Assembly (NCBI GenBank): GCA_024752435.1
Contig: CP103035.1
Location: 992,001-1,056,000, forward strand
Source: Allantophomopsis cytisporea
Lineage: Eukaryota; Ascomycota; Leotiomycetes; Phacidiales; Phacidiaceae
Length of the DNA stretch: 64,000 bases
Direction of reading: 5' to 3'
Position numbers and translations under genes: made by a program. This document shows, piece by piece, positions 47,601 through 58,704 of the stretch. Below the pieces are notes generated by a model, which had not been told where the DNA came from, ran no database searches, and worked only from the letters and a program-made list of their open reading frames with translations. The stretch's first letter is position 1. Each line of letters opens with the position of its first letter.

Positions 47601-50600
47601 CCGCACCGCCAGCTTCTTTGAGTAAAGATGGCTATTCGGGGAAGAAATAATACACACATGCTTGATAAACTTCATATGTGGTAATGGAATCTTTTTCCTC
47701 TTATTTTCCCGGTGTTTTCTTTTTTCTTGTTCCTCGTTTCTTGGTTCTTGGTTTCGTAACGTGATAGAAGCTATGATATCTTTTTGTCCATGGTAACCTT
47801 GCCCCGGGAAATATACCCTCCCCTTTATTTTGAAAAACCGAGATATGTATATGAGTATTATAACATATTCCATATATTCCATATTCTATAATCTATAATC
47901 TATGTTTTATATTCTTATGTATGAACAAGGAACATATCGCGCCACACATTCCCCTGCTGTTGACAAGTACCACACCCATAATCCCTGATACGACATCAAA
48001 AGATTGCAATAGCATGTCCCTGGACCAGCTGGATATCCTTCCATCTTATCGTACCTCCTCAACCCTTCTTCAAGCATAAGCGACAGCAATCCTTGAGGGG
48101 AAGAGTTACGGAGCCCTGACTCCATAAATTAATGATAGCACATCCATCTTCCTTCGTCTCAACCATCTGCATCTTCTTACTCATCTCTATCTCCATCTGG
48201 CTTCAAGCCCATTTCGTCGTCTCGTCCACGCCCGCATAGGGTGATGTCCATCTTTTCCTATATCCGCCATTACAAATTGCGATATCTGCTTTGGGCCCCC
48301 ATATCGCCGAAGAGATGCCTTTCTCATCGCCCATTGTCCTCCCACACACTCCTTACCCCTCCAGTCCACCACCACTCCTTCAAAATTCCTCCAGCCAAAT
48401 CGCTGTGATTTTTAGTCCCCGTTATCCCCAATGTAATCAATCATATTCAACAAAAACCAGCAACTTTGTCTTACGTGAGGGAATTTTCTCTCGTTGGCTT
48501 CTATTCGCCCCTCACTCTTCTTCTGCTCTACTCTTCACCATAGCCCTTTTCAGTAGGCCCAATATCCCATCCCATCCCATCATATCTCTGAAAGCCACCC
48601 GTCAGGTACCGACGTCTTTTTCCGTGCTGCCAACAAGGGCATCTCAGTATTGCGCCTCGGCCGCAGTATCCCTCTCCGAAGCGACAAAAAAATACCACTA
48701 TTTAAATTATTCCTCCGACTGGAAAAAGAAACCCCCCCCTTAAAAATACCCCCCTAGTTTTTATTTATTTTATTTTTAATATTAAATACTGGGGGTAGAT
48801 AATCTATCATAGACCCCCGCCTCCACCCGTGCACAGGCTTTCCTTTCTAGCGTACGACAAGAAAAAAAGTCTTGGTATGGTGGCCCTTGCTTCCCATTGT
48901 CTCCAGCCGGGTTTCGAAGTGGCGCTGGCTGTGCGTGCGGCACTTGTAAGGTGGAGTGCTTGAAGCTTTCTTAAGTTCGAGGCCAGTTTTGCTTGGCAGG
49001 AACATGTTGGTGACATGACGACGACGACCATCGTATCGCATCGTATCGTATGGACAATTACGAGCTTGACGCCCTTCTTGACAGCCTCGCCAGGACACCG
49101 CATTATTCACCATTGCAGCAGTCATTTCAGCTTTTCATCCCATCTTGCTGTTCTCCTCTGTGTGCTTCTACGTAGGAGGAGGCCTTGGCTGTCTATCATA
49201 CTTCGCAGCAATTGGAAGTTTCAACGGGGATTTCATATGTACTCTTCCGACCCCTGCTGGAGGTGAACTTTATAGCAGAAAATAGAATGTCGATTCTTTG
49301 TTTCTGCACCTATCATGCTTTTGAAACATGTTCGGCGAACGTTCGGATGGATTGCTGTGTGCGGTGACTGTGTTGAGCTCTATTACTCATAGACTTCCAT
49401 ATACTCATACTGACATGCCGATGTCCCACGCACGTCTTCACCGTGCCAGAATCAGCCTGCCTATCTCAATCGATTTGCCTCCAACTCAATATCACACGAG
49501 CCAGCGAAGACAAACATACAAACGAAAAAAACACAAAATCACTGAATGATACAGAGAAGAAATTCAATACTGACCGTTGCTGCAAGGTCCATGCAAGCCG
49601 TTCTGGGCATGCATTCACTGTATGTATGTCCCTAAGCATCCCCGGGCAGGCACTACTGTATGTGGGGTTTGTTTATCCTGATAGCCTGCTCAAATGCTCA
49701 ATATGGCTGAAATGGCTGGAAGTGAGGCGGAATACGAAACAGAAATCATGAAATCAAGGAAGAATACGTAGGTGGAGGGTGAGGAAGAGAGTCATGGCCA
49801 GCGAAATACTCCACACATTCGAATACTCATACGGTGCTGTTTGTGCCGGCGCGGTTGTGTAGGTTGAAGTGGATAGCTTTTGATAGAGGCTAAGGTACGA
49901 TGGAAGTCCACATCTCTGACTGACATGATCCTTGTCGTAACACTCTCTCTGTGCTTCTTGTGTCTCCATTGTAGTGCTGTTATACATCGGATCTTGTCTA
50001 TGGGTTTGTGTTTCCCTCGTCAAAGGCTACTGCCACGGAGTAGTCGTCCTTGTGGATGGATATGCCTGTGAATCTATCTACTGTGATATGCTTGTGGATA
50101 TGCCTGTCCTCCATAGATGTGGAAGTGGATATGATTGTGGCACCGATGAGATAGGGTCCTGCGGTGAAGGGGAGGGGGTGAATGGGGGTTGAGATGGCGG
50201 ATGTCAATTCAGCATTGAAACAAGCTCGCTTGCTCTCCTCTACCTCACACGCCTCGCTACTTCGGACCCATCAGGCACATCATAAAATTGCACTATCGCT
50301 TTTCCTTGTCGATCGCCGTGGCAGACCATCATGGCCTGTCAACAAACTGCCTTCTTTAGAATATTTGTGATAGCTGGTCTACAATGACAATGACAAGGCC
50401 CAGGGTCATGTATGCTCTGTTCGGCTCAGATCTGGCTGGCCTGGTCTATCTACCTATCTTGCGGACTACTCTGCTCTGATTCTGTCTTTTGCCCTGATCG
50501 CCTTTGCCTCGCCTTGCCTTGCCTTGCCTTTGCCTCTCTTTCTATCCTTCTTATTCGGAGAAAGAAGCATGTAGGCAGGCCAAGAGCCAGCCAGATGCAT

Positions 50601-50668
50601 GGGACCATCATCGTACACATGGGTGTCGGTGGCTAACTTATTTTATGAATTACTTACAGTACATAGTA

Positions 50669-50732
50669 TCACTACTACTACTACTACTACTACTGCAACT
50701 ACCACCACCACCACTACTACTACTGCTACCAT
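50669..50732. repeat. ACT/ACC trinucleotide repeat
   Basis: About eight copies of ACT, an ACC block, then more ACT units. It lies 230-290 bp before the start of the GH16-acyltransferase gene, probably in its promoter or leader. Confidence 0.9.
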
Positions 50733-50868
50733 CATAAATCTGACTTTACACCGAGACGCGCTTCTTTACACTCTCAATATTTTTTTGGCCCTCGGATGTT
50801 ATCTGCCAAAATATCCCACACCAAAGATTGAAACTCCAGACGGCACTCACTCTCTTGTCCTCTCTGAA

Positions 50869-50945
50869 GTCAATCATCTTCAACTTCTTCCTCTCCCTTT
50901 TCCTCTTCCTCCTCCTTCCCCTCTCCATCGACAGTGTTCTTCCTC
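50869..50945 (+). promoter_or_regulatory. Pyrimidine-rich leader of the GH16-acyltransferase gene
   Basis: A CT-rich stretch directly before the ATG (with short purine breaks) on the coding strand. Such tracts are common before start sites of well-expressed fungal genes. It fits a core promoter or 5' UTR. Confidence 0.5.
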
Positions 50946-50960
50946 ACTGTCCACGTCACA

Positions 50961-53906
50961 ATGGCTCGTCTTGCGCAGTTGGCCTTGGCGGCTTCTGTAG
51001 CCGTCATCGGTACGCAGGCGGCGGATAGCAGCAGTTACTACAACATAACCTCATCCAACAACACCGATTGCTCTTGTGGCTACTACGATGACGTTACGCA
51101 ACTCCTTTGGACCGAATCCATAGTCGCATACTTCAACGAGTTGGAATCTGTACCGCAAGAAAGTTTTTTGGTGCAAGACTATACAAATGACTATGAGAAG
51201 GATTGGAACGCCAGATATCGCCAGTCCGCCACTCCGGATAATCTCAAATACGTCAATGGAACTTCCGTCGGAAACGGCTCTCTTGAACTCACAGTCTTGC
51301 CGTCCACGAAATCCCACGTCGTCTCAGGTGCTGGAATCCGCACTACTAGGCAGGATATCCAGTATGGTACTTTCACCACCCGAATGAAATCGCCGCACCA
51401 TTTGGCAGGCGGAAGCTCTCTGTCAATGTTCATCCAGTACAATGATACCGAATCTATTCGGCTACATTTGCAAAATGGAGATAGTTCAGTAAATGCGTCG
51501 GTTAGCACTCTTGTGAACGAAGAATTTCCAGAATATGATACTTTGGGTACCAACTATAGTATTCTGGCACAACCCGGAAATGTCAATGGAACGATTAATC
51601 CCTGGGACTTTGTTGATGTTCGTGTCGACTGGACCCCCAAAACCATCAACTTCACTGTTGGTGGAATTCTCATCCGTTCAGTCAGCAAAAGTGGTCTCCC
51701 CAGTGTTCCTGCACCAATTACTCTCAAGCATTGGTCCATTGGTGACGAGTACGCGATGGGTGGTCCTCCTAATTCGCCCACTGTTGCAAATGTCCAGTGG
51801 GCAAGATATTTTTTCAATACTACCTCGTTCACGGAAGCCAACAAGACCTCGTTCGCCGAGAGATGTCAAGTGTCAGATGCTTGTTCAGTTAGCGACATGA
51901 CCCTGCGAGGAGCGTCTCCTTACGCTGAACTATCCACCATCAGGTGGAAGCAGCACAAGTCTGGATATGCAAGGAGAATTGCAGGAATTGTTATTGCATG
52001 TCTTTGTATCTTGCTTTCGTCTCTTTTGTTGGCAAATGCCCTTATTGCTCGCCTGCCAATGTTCGGTGGCACGAAGTCTGAGGGTCACGGTGCACCGGCC
52101 AAGACTGAGTCCTCCTCTAGAACCGAGTCAGTCAGCGGGTCCGACAGTCTTGAAAAAGATATGGAGAAATCCTCAGTCTACAGCAACGAATACCCGCTGC
52201 AAGGGCCACCCAGATTCTTCAACTCTGAGGAGGCTACTCTTGCTTCTGCCCCTATGACCCCCTACAACGGCACAAGACCATCTTCACGCAACGGTAGAGA
52301 TGATGGCATGTCAATTGAGAAGATGCCAGTTTCTCCAGGGACTTCTGTTAACAGCTTCAACCCAATGGACCGAGCTAGATTCGGCAAAAGCGAAGCTACT
52401 CTCACTGGTAGTTCTATTGGTCCAACTTCTATGCACAACCTCCTTCATATGAAATCAGCTGACGGTCTTGGTAAAGACCCATTGGTTGGTGTTACAGAGG
52501 TCTCCCATGCCGAGGAAGAGTTCGTTGACAGCAAGCTCAAAGCTGCCACTGTTCCAGACGGCCCATCAGCTCTTAAGCCAACTCTCCAGCCTCGCCAGCG
52601 AGTGGACTATCTCGCTGGTCTCGTCGCCGTATGTTCCTTGGTTGTCACTCTGGATCATTTCTGCAGTACCTTCGTACCAGCTATCACCATCCCAGGCTCT
52701 CCAGTACACTATGTGATTGAACCATGGATCCAGCGAATCATGACTCCATACGTGCTGAACCAAATCTGGGTGTGTGTCTTCTTCACCACCTCTACACGTT
52801 TCCTGTCTACCAAGTTCTTGCGTGACGGCAAGCTTATCGGCATCGCTGAGAAAGTGGTTGGACGTACTTTCCGTGTCATGATCCCCATTACGGCTGTCGT
52901 CCTGCTTGAGTACTTCCTGATCGAGTGTGGAGCGCTGTATTACCTGGAGCGTCTACCATCAATTTCATGGTCCACATGGCCATACACGGTAGGCTTCACG
53001 AACTTCAGCAACTTCATCTCCGAAGTGCTCGGCCTCGTGTATCTGATCCCCAACAACGTACCACAAATCACCTTTAACTACTGCACTGGTGTTCTCTGGA
53101 CAATCCCCGTTCAAGTTCAAGGCTCATGGGTTGTTCTGCTGGGTGTGATCATTGTACGTGAGATCAACAAACCATGGAAGCGCTTCAGCTACTACGCCTT
53201 CAACGTGATCATGAACTGGTACGCGCAGAACTGGGGCTATTACTTCTGGCTTGGTTTGATGCTTGCCGATCTGGACATCACATTCAAGTGGCGCAAGTAT
53301 GTACAGGCACGCCCATTGATCTTCCACCCTCTCTGCGTCACCTTGTTCCTGGCTGTCGCATTTGCCCTGTCTCAAGACGTCTTCTCTGGCGAGTTGAACT
53401 ACTCCTTCTCGACTGTCGAGCGTGGTATCCACCCAGATGAGCTTACTGGCCTGCCTATCCACGAAACAGAGCGCGCCGGCTACCCGAACTACTATGTGCC
53501 TCGCGTGAACGGTATGCTATTCGCAGTGGGCCTCCAAGCACTCATTGAGCTATCACCGTTCGTACAGAAGATCTTTAGCGCAAAGGTCCTCGTATTCGTA
53601 TTCCCGCACATCTTCACTATTTACCTGTTCCACGGCCTGATCTTCTGGTCGTTGGGTGCTTTCATCGCCGTCAAGCTTAACATCCTTGGCGTCGTTTACT
53701 GGGCAAATTTGATTGTTGTCGCCATTTGCTGCTACGGCATGCTGTTCCTGTCGCTCAGCATCGTCACGCCTGTCGTCGAGACGCTGGGTAAGCACATCAC
53801 AGCCAATATCTGGAAGTTTGCATATGAGATTCCTGCGCCGCGTCGTCAGACACTGTTCCCCTTCCCCGGTACGCTCATCAAGAGCCGCGAGGGGAGTGGA
53901 TTGTAA
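50961..53906 (+). CDS. GH16-like lectin domain fused to acyltransferase-3 membrane domain
   Basis: Single exon, 981 aa from MARLAQLALAAS; an upstream in-frame ATG at 50934 would spoil the clean signal peptide (1-20). Residues about 55-300 look like a GH16/concanavalin-A-type beta-sandwich (YVNGTSVGNGSLELTVLP, RMKSPHHLAGGSSLSMFIQYNDTES, VDVRVDWTPKTINFTVGG, WARYFF). The GH16 signature ExDxE is not present: the expected place reads NDTESIRLHL (161-170), so the domain probably binds glycan rather than cleaves it. A membrane helix lies at about 339-362, then a Ser-rich linker, and from about 547 an acyltransferase-3 domain (RVDYLAGLVAVCSLVV to LGKHITANIW) with about ten helices. The likely role is binding a wall or secreted polysaccharide while acylating it; this is inference from domain pairing and from the nearby GT2. 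Confidence 0.87.
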   Translation: MARLAQLALAASVAVIGTQAADSSSYYNITSSNNTDCSCGYYDDVTQLLWTESIVAYFNELESVPQESFLVQDYTNDYEKDWNARYRQSATPDNLKYVNGTSVGNGSLELTVLPSTKSHVVSGAGIRTTRQDIQYGTFTTRMKSPHHLAGGSSLSMFIQYNDTESIRLHLQNGDSSVNASVSTLVNEEFPEYDTLGTNYSILAQPGNVNGTINPWDFVDVRVDWTPKTINFTVGGILIRSVSKSGLPSVPAPITLKHWSIGDEYAMGGPPNSPTVANVQWARYFFNTTSFTEANKTSFAERCQVSDACSVSDMTLRGASPYAELSTIRWKQHKSGYARRIAGIVIACLCILLSSLLLANALIARLPMFGGTKSEGHGAPAKTESSSRTESVSGSDSLEKDMEKSSVYSNEYPLQGPPRFFNSEEATLASAPMTPYNGTRPSSRNGRDDGMSIEKMPVSPGTSVNSFNPMDRARFGKSEATLTGSSIGPTSMHNLLHMKSADGLGKDPLVGVTEVSHAEEEFVDSKLKAATVPDGPSALKPTLQPRQRVDYLAGLVAVCSLVVTLDHFCSTFVPAITIPGSPVHYVIEPWIQRIMTPYVLNQIWVCVFFTTSTRFLSTKFLRDGKLIGIAEKVVGRTFRVMIPITAVVLLEYFLIECGALYYLERLPSISWSTWPYTVGFTNFSNFISEVLGLVYLIPNNVPQITFNYCTGVLWTIPVQVQGSWVVLLGVIIVREINKPWKRFSYYAFNVIMNWYAQNWGYYFWLGLMLADLDITFKWRKYVQARPLIFHPLCVTLFLAVAFALSQDVFSGELNYSFSTVERGIHPDELTGLPIHETERAGYPNYYVPRVNGMLFAVGLQALIELSPFVQKIFSAKVLVFVFPHIFTIYLFHGLIFWSLGAFIAVKLNILGVVYWANLIVVAICCYGMLFLSLSIVTPVVETLGKHITANIWKFAYEIPAPRRQTLFPFPGTLIKSREGSGL

Positions 53907-55750
53907 GGTGTCCAGTTGCCTTTCTTGCGTATTGTTTATTGAATAGACTTCCTGGATGAAGTCTTCTCTTGGGGAAAATGTACCAGGCCATATGAGCGGA
54001 CTACTTGTTTCTATCTTTTTGACTCTTATACGTGGCGCTTCTTTCATAATACCACCACCACCGTCATTCCTTTGTTGTATGTGGTACTGTTCATCTACCT
54101 CACCTGCCCAATATCACGCCCTTTTTTACCCCGGAGTTTAATTTTAGATGTGGATAGATCGTTGAGGGTTTGGAATGATTGGATGGATTGATGGAATGAA
54201 TTATCAAATGCTAGGAAATGCTATACATATTGACTCATGATCAAACACACTTTTGTCTCATATAATTTTGTTGTGATCTCGAAATTGCTAAGTCATGCAT
54301 TTAAAGTTCTTGGGTTCACATCTTGAGCTGTATCACTATTAGATAAGATGGGGTTTTCTAATTATATGTCTACATCTATATATATTCGGCAGCTAACAAT
54401 GAAAACCCAAACCCAAGTCTCTTGTTCCTATCAAATTTTAGACTCGCAAAACATTGTATCAAAAACGCTCTCAATGTAAGTATGAAAGAATTCGTCGACC
54501 TTAAGATTTCAGTCTCACAATCACGAAACCAAAGAAGCATTGTTACTTATCATCACGTACTCATCTCTTACCAACTAACGTGTGAAAAATGGCATTCACT
54601 TCATATCGCAACTCGTGGTGAAAGGCCTTTTTCTTTCCAAATCGTCGTGAAGTTCGAACCTGCTTTCCTTTCCTCTTGGATTGTTGAGTATGAATTTGCT
54701 CGTCCCCTATATTAAGCCTCTGGGTCGCTTTAATGCTCGCAGAAGAGGGGATATGGCAGAGATGTGCAAAGCTCGATAGAAGTATAGAATATGAAGCAAC
54801 CTCCGGGAGGTGCAGAGCGCCGTCTTCTATATGATCAAAACATCCCATTATATTGAAAAGAATCGGCCTTTGCAAGGTGTGTCGAGACGTCGAGGTTTTC
54901 GCTGATGTTCAAGAGCCGACAGCTCTGTGCATCTGCGATTTATGTCCAGGACTTCAGTCTGGATTAAAAACTACATACATACCTCTCCCCAAAGCAAAAC
55001 CCAATAGTAGAGACGAAAAAGCCCATGGCATTGTTACATGAGATTAACTTCCAATCTCATAAGCGTCACTTCCTACCGAGCACGAAAACCACACAGATAT
55101 CAACCTCAATCGCTAGTCAAACGAAGCAACCTCATCCAACATGTGCGACAAAAATGTTTACCTATCCACGCATCCAAAAATAACGTAAGATCTAAGGGTA
55201 CGTACGCCATGCCGAAAGTTGTCCCAGAATTCCTATCAAGAAGTGGCGCCAAGGCTCACCACGACTCCTTTAGCCACGACGTAAGCCTCGCGATGCTGAA
55301 TATTCGGACATCGCAAGAAAGAAGTCGGTTTCTAATGGACATGTATAACCATGTAATTGCGGAAAATATCATGTTCATGCGTGTTGAACCCAGATCGCAC
55401 TTCTTCATTGAAGACCCTTTCGCGATGACCTCTGCCTTTAGAGACTGTCCCGTTCAAGAACCACTACTAATACCAACCACATCTTCTCAAAGAAATCATC
55501 ACCACGACAAAATTTCAGGTTTGTAGAACGAAGGGCCCACATATTTCTTCTGTGGCATACTCACGGATCAAGATATACCTCACGAATTGGAAACGAAAAT
55601 ACCAAGGGAGATAAACCAATAAGTCTCCAATACACAGTCTACAATATACGTAGTTTATTACCTATTTCACAGATTATGAAGTGAACTAATAAGTTATATC
55701 TTGATTCTCTGTTGATCAGCGGTATGGAGATGTGTTTGATTCTGCTAATG
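53907..55750. other. Intergenic region of 1.8 kb
   Basis: Lies between the 3' ends of two convergent genes. Contains one open frame worth noting at 55038-55526 (listed separately). Otherwise nothing recognised. Confidence 0.45.
55038..55526 (+). CDS. Hypothetical protein, doubtful
   Basis: An open frame of 162 codons, or 105 from an inner ATG at 55209 (MPKVVPEFLSRSG). The inner part looks more protein-like, with a helix-prone middle (SLAMLNIRTSQERSRFLMDMYNHVI). I recognise no domain, signal peptide or conserved motif. It lies in the gap between the GH16-acyltransferase and GID1 genes and may be a chance frame or a remnant. Confidence 0.2.
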   Translation: MRLTSNLISVTSYRARKPHRYQPQSLVKRSNLIQHVRQKCLPIHASKNNVRSKGTYAMPKVVPEFLSRSGAKAHHDSFSHDVSLAMLNIRTSQERSRFLMDMYNHVIAENIMFMRVEPRSHFFIEDPFAMTSAFRDCPVQEPLLIPTTSSQRNHHHDKISGL

Positions 55751-58704
55751 CTAGTGTGGTGGAGCTACATAATCATCAATATTGATGAGGGCGCCAGGAC
55801 CACCTTCGTCGCGCAGATCCTCTAGCAATACTGTGGTCTGCTGGATGAGCTTTTCCAACGCCGCTGAAGACGACTTTCCAAGTGATGCTAAATTTCAGAC
55901 ATGTGTTAGATTTTTAAATTCCAAGAAGCGAAATATGAGATTTTGTCCATCTTTTGTTCTCGACAATTGTTCTCTGAGATTTGGGGTGGGCAGAGGGGAG
56001 CGGGGTGTGTGGAGACGTACTTAGAATTGCGGAGTTCAACTCCTCTGCTAGAGCAACTCGACCGCTATTTGAGAGGAGATGAGAGACATCTGGGGCATTC
56101 AGGGGGTCCTCGTATGCCACGAGGGAGTAGGCTTCCTTCAGTTGTTTCTGAGTCTCGCGGTTTCCGTTATGTTTGAATTCCGCCTCAAGGATTTTACCAT
56201 ATTCGATGATATCGGTGAACAAGTTATTATATACCAATTCCTTGTTCTCGTGCTCTGTGTCGACGCCGCCATCGATTTCCATTTCATTGCCGACTGCTGT
56301 GTCGTACCAGTTACTCGAATTGCCATTACTTGCGCCATTTTTGACAGTGCTGGATTCCGCACCAGGTCGCATCTCTGCTGCGTGTCTGATCATCTCGATA
56401 AACTTGCGGCAACGTAATTGAAAGTATATGTTTTCGTGCTCCCTGAGTAGTGCCGGATAATATGCGTTGGTGTGTTTAATTGCCGTGTCAATGTCACCTT
56501 CGAGGATTGCAGCTCGAATACCTGAAGTCACTGTCAACAAGACCCCACAAGAGAGGTATCAGTGTACTTACGTTGTCGACGACCAGCATTCTCGTCTTCT
56601 TTCAAATCCAATCCATTTGCTATAGTTTCCTGGTTAACATTCAATGCACTTCTTTCTTCATGTATTTCGCCAGCGAATGCTCTCGCCGTTTCGACATATC
56701 CATCTTGTACGAGAAACTGGAGGACCTGCAATGTGTAAATATTTGGACAACGTTAAACATAAGACACCTTAAACCTACCAACGACTGAATAAGGTCTGTT
56801 TCGTTCAAAGGTGATGCAAGTTTCGCCGTACTAGACATCAATTGTCAGCACTTATAATTCATCTTGAAAGGAAAAGTGGCCATTCATACCTTGTCGCTAC
56901 AATCTGTTGTTCTAATTGCTGTTTCTCACGCTGTTTCCATTAGCCTCCATCTTCCTGAGCAAACACAGCCTTAGATAGCCAATAAACTCCATATCTAGAG
57001 TCCGCTGCTGCCACGTTCATCTCAATCTCAACTCATTCAGCAGCGTTATAGAAGCGGAAAGGGCTGTACATTCAATCGGCTCTTCCCAAGATCACAAATG
57101 AGTGAAGGCCTATATGCCGGACCTTGGAACTCATCCCATAAATCTCTCTCGCTGGCCAGCTGCCGACGACGTTCCCTTCGAGTGCGTATATACCAATCAT
57201 GGGCATTTTCATTAGGAAGAGCGGTCAAGGGCACTCGACGTTGCGGGAGGGGATCGACCGGGCCATCCAGGTTTGGGATACGAATGGGCATATCGATAAC
57301 CCAAAAGTAATACAAATAACAAAAAGTGATGTAAAGCAAATAAAAATCAAGCGGGGATGTTAAGAGATGTGTGTACGAACCGACATCATGCCATCTATGT
57401 CAAAGACAAATGGAGTTTGCCCAAAGTTGGCCCGTATGTGCTCGCCTGATTTCTTCATGCCCACCGAGGGAAAGAGCTTGCCCTTTATATCGCGGAAAGC
57501 GGTACCTAACCATGGTCAGAAACCAAGTTATATAACACAGCAGGTGCTGACTGCGGAGTGTATGTCCCCTATATAGGAATTCTACAGAGCACGAGGAAGG
57601 TATACTGACCGAGATAATCGCCATTCTTAGTGAAGAAAGCCGTTCCGGATCGGAAATTTACACCACATCCTATAACATCACCTGCAGTAAATTTAGGACC
57701 ATATGTCTTGCCCGAGTTCTGGCATCCAAAGGAGTGACCGTCATCGCCATGATATGCCCACGAGTCTGGTTCCCATCCTGGTAATCTAGCTAAATTGACA
57801 TTCTTCCCTGAAAAGCCAACCCCAATGGAGCTTCTAGACGAAATTGTTAGATATATCTCGAATTTATGTGGTAGGATATGGCATACTCTTCTCGTTTCCT
57901 AGATAAAATAGTCACCTCATAATAGTATATTCCACATTGTGGCGGCATGTAATGATCCGCTCGGATCGAACACGCTTCATGATCTCGATCGCCAACAGGT
58001 TTGGGCCCAGTAAATTTGACCTCTTGACCCTCCGACAGTACATCCAATCCTCCATATTTGTCCAGAGCGTTCCATCTCGAAGGCAAAGGTGCCAGTGATT
58101 CGTCTTCGGCAGGCGGTGACCTTTCGATAACCTCATGCACCAAGCCTCGATGTGACGCGGGTGCCTTGCCATACACATCAACGCCGCCTGTGCTCGTTGA
58201 TGCAGGTCCTGACTGCGAGACCGACGACGATGGAGCATCACGCCTTGCCCTCGCCTTAGCCTTCTGGGATTCCTGGAGATTTCTGACATGTTTGGAGCGC
58301 TTCAGATATGATGGAATGAACATCTCGTCGCCAAGCGGTGCACCACTGAGTCCCGAGTGGCCATGGCCATTAGTGAACATCCCGAAAGCGCTGGAGAAGC
58401 TTGGTAGCTGCCCAGGATGCCCGTAGTATGACGCGTCTCTGCCAGATAGCCTTCCGTTGCGCGACATATCACCGTCGTCTAGCCTGTGGTTGTTGGAGTG
58501 TGTACTCGAGCGCGAGTGATCGTACGAATCGATCGGATCGTTGAGTAGGTGTGAGAATGCCCCGGATCTTGTGGGCTGTGATGATTGTGAAGCAGTTCCT
58601 GCTGCGACTGAGGCGTATGAAGAGCGTCGTTGCATTAGTCCGGGGGCTCCTGATCGTGTGGTGTTGGGCGCTCCTGACGACCCTCCAAAGTATGGACCAC
58701 TCAT
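55751..58704 (-). CDS. gid1: RanBPM/VID30-type GID1 subunit of the GID/CTLH ubiquitin ligase
   Basis: Eight exons: 58704-57887, 57833-57610, 57505-57381, 56930-56890, 56830-56779, 56725-56572, 56521-56021 and 55887-55751; 683 aa. The first 240 residues are disordered and Ser/Gly-rich. A SPRY domain follows (about 250-390: GIYYYEVTIL, SIGVGFSGKNVNLARLPGWE, WAYHGDDG, FFTKNGDYLG, FPSVGMKK). LisH is at about 405-440 (ETDLIQSLVLQFLVQDGYVETA), CTLH at about 470-530 (IRAAILEGDIDTAI), and CRA at the end (GRVALAEELNSAIL, SSAALEKLIQQTTVLLEDL). GID1 recruits substrate receptors to the E3 that degrades gluconeogenic enzymes. Most introns are 50-133 nt, but the third is 450 nt with a weak GTTCGT donor, and holds an open frame. 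Confidence 0.93.
57046..57291 (-). CDS. Small open frame inside GID1 intron 3 (unconfirmed)
   Basis: An 81-codon frame (ATG at 57291, TAA at 57048-57046) on the same strand as gid1, wholly within its third intron. The translated product is strongly charged and looks natural: MPIRIPNLDGPVDPLPQRR, then AHDWYIRTRRERRRQLASERD. A T-rich, AG-free stretch of about 75 bases precedes the ATG, so splicing into it from gid1 exon 3 seems unlikely. It may be a nested gene, an unused alternative exon or chance. I recognise no family. Confidence 0.3.
   Translation of the reverse strand: MPIRIPNLDGPVDPLPQRRVPLTALPNENAHDWYIRTRRERRRQLASERDLWDEFQGPAYRPSLICDLGKSRLNVQPFPLL

Larger units (their letters stand above)
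40883..50960. other. 10 kb non-coding spacer upstream of both GT2 and GH16-acyltransferase genes
   Basis: The GT2 gene and the GH16-acyltransferase gene diverge from this spacer. Open stretches up to about 216 codons occur (43297-43719 minus, 46187-46837 plus, 46377-46949 minus), but they overlap each other on opposite strands and show no domains. The spacer contains the TGTACA tract, a TGTA repeat at 47495-47513, homopolymer C and A runs near 48728-48780, and an ACT repeat before the fusion gene. It may hold long regulatory DNA, a long 5' leader or a non-coding RNA. Confidence 0.5.

Noticed and set aside
50934..50960. Upstream ATG for the GH16-acyltransferase protein
   Set aside because: It would place nine residues before a clean signal peptide; the ATG at 50961 fits better and follows CACA, a good fungal start context.
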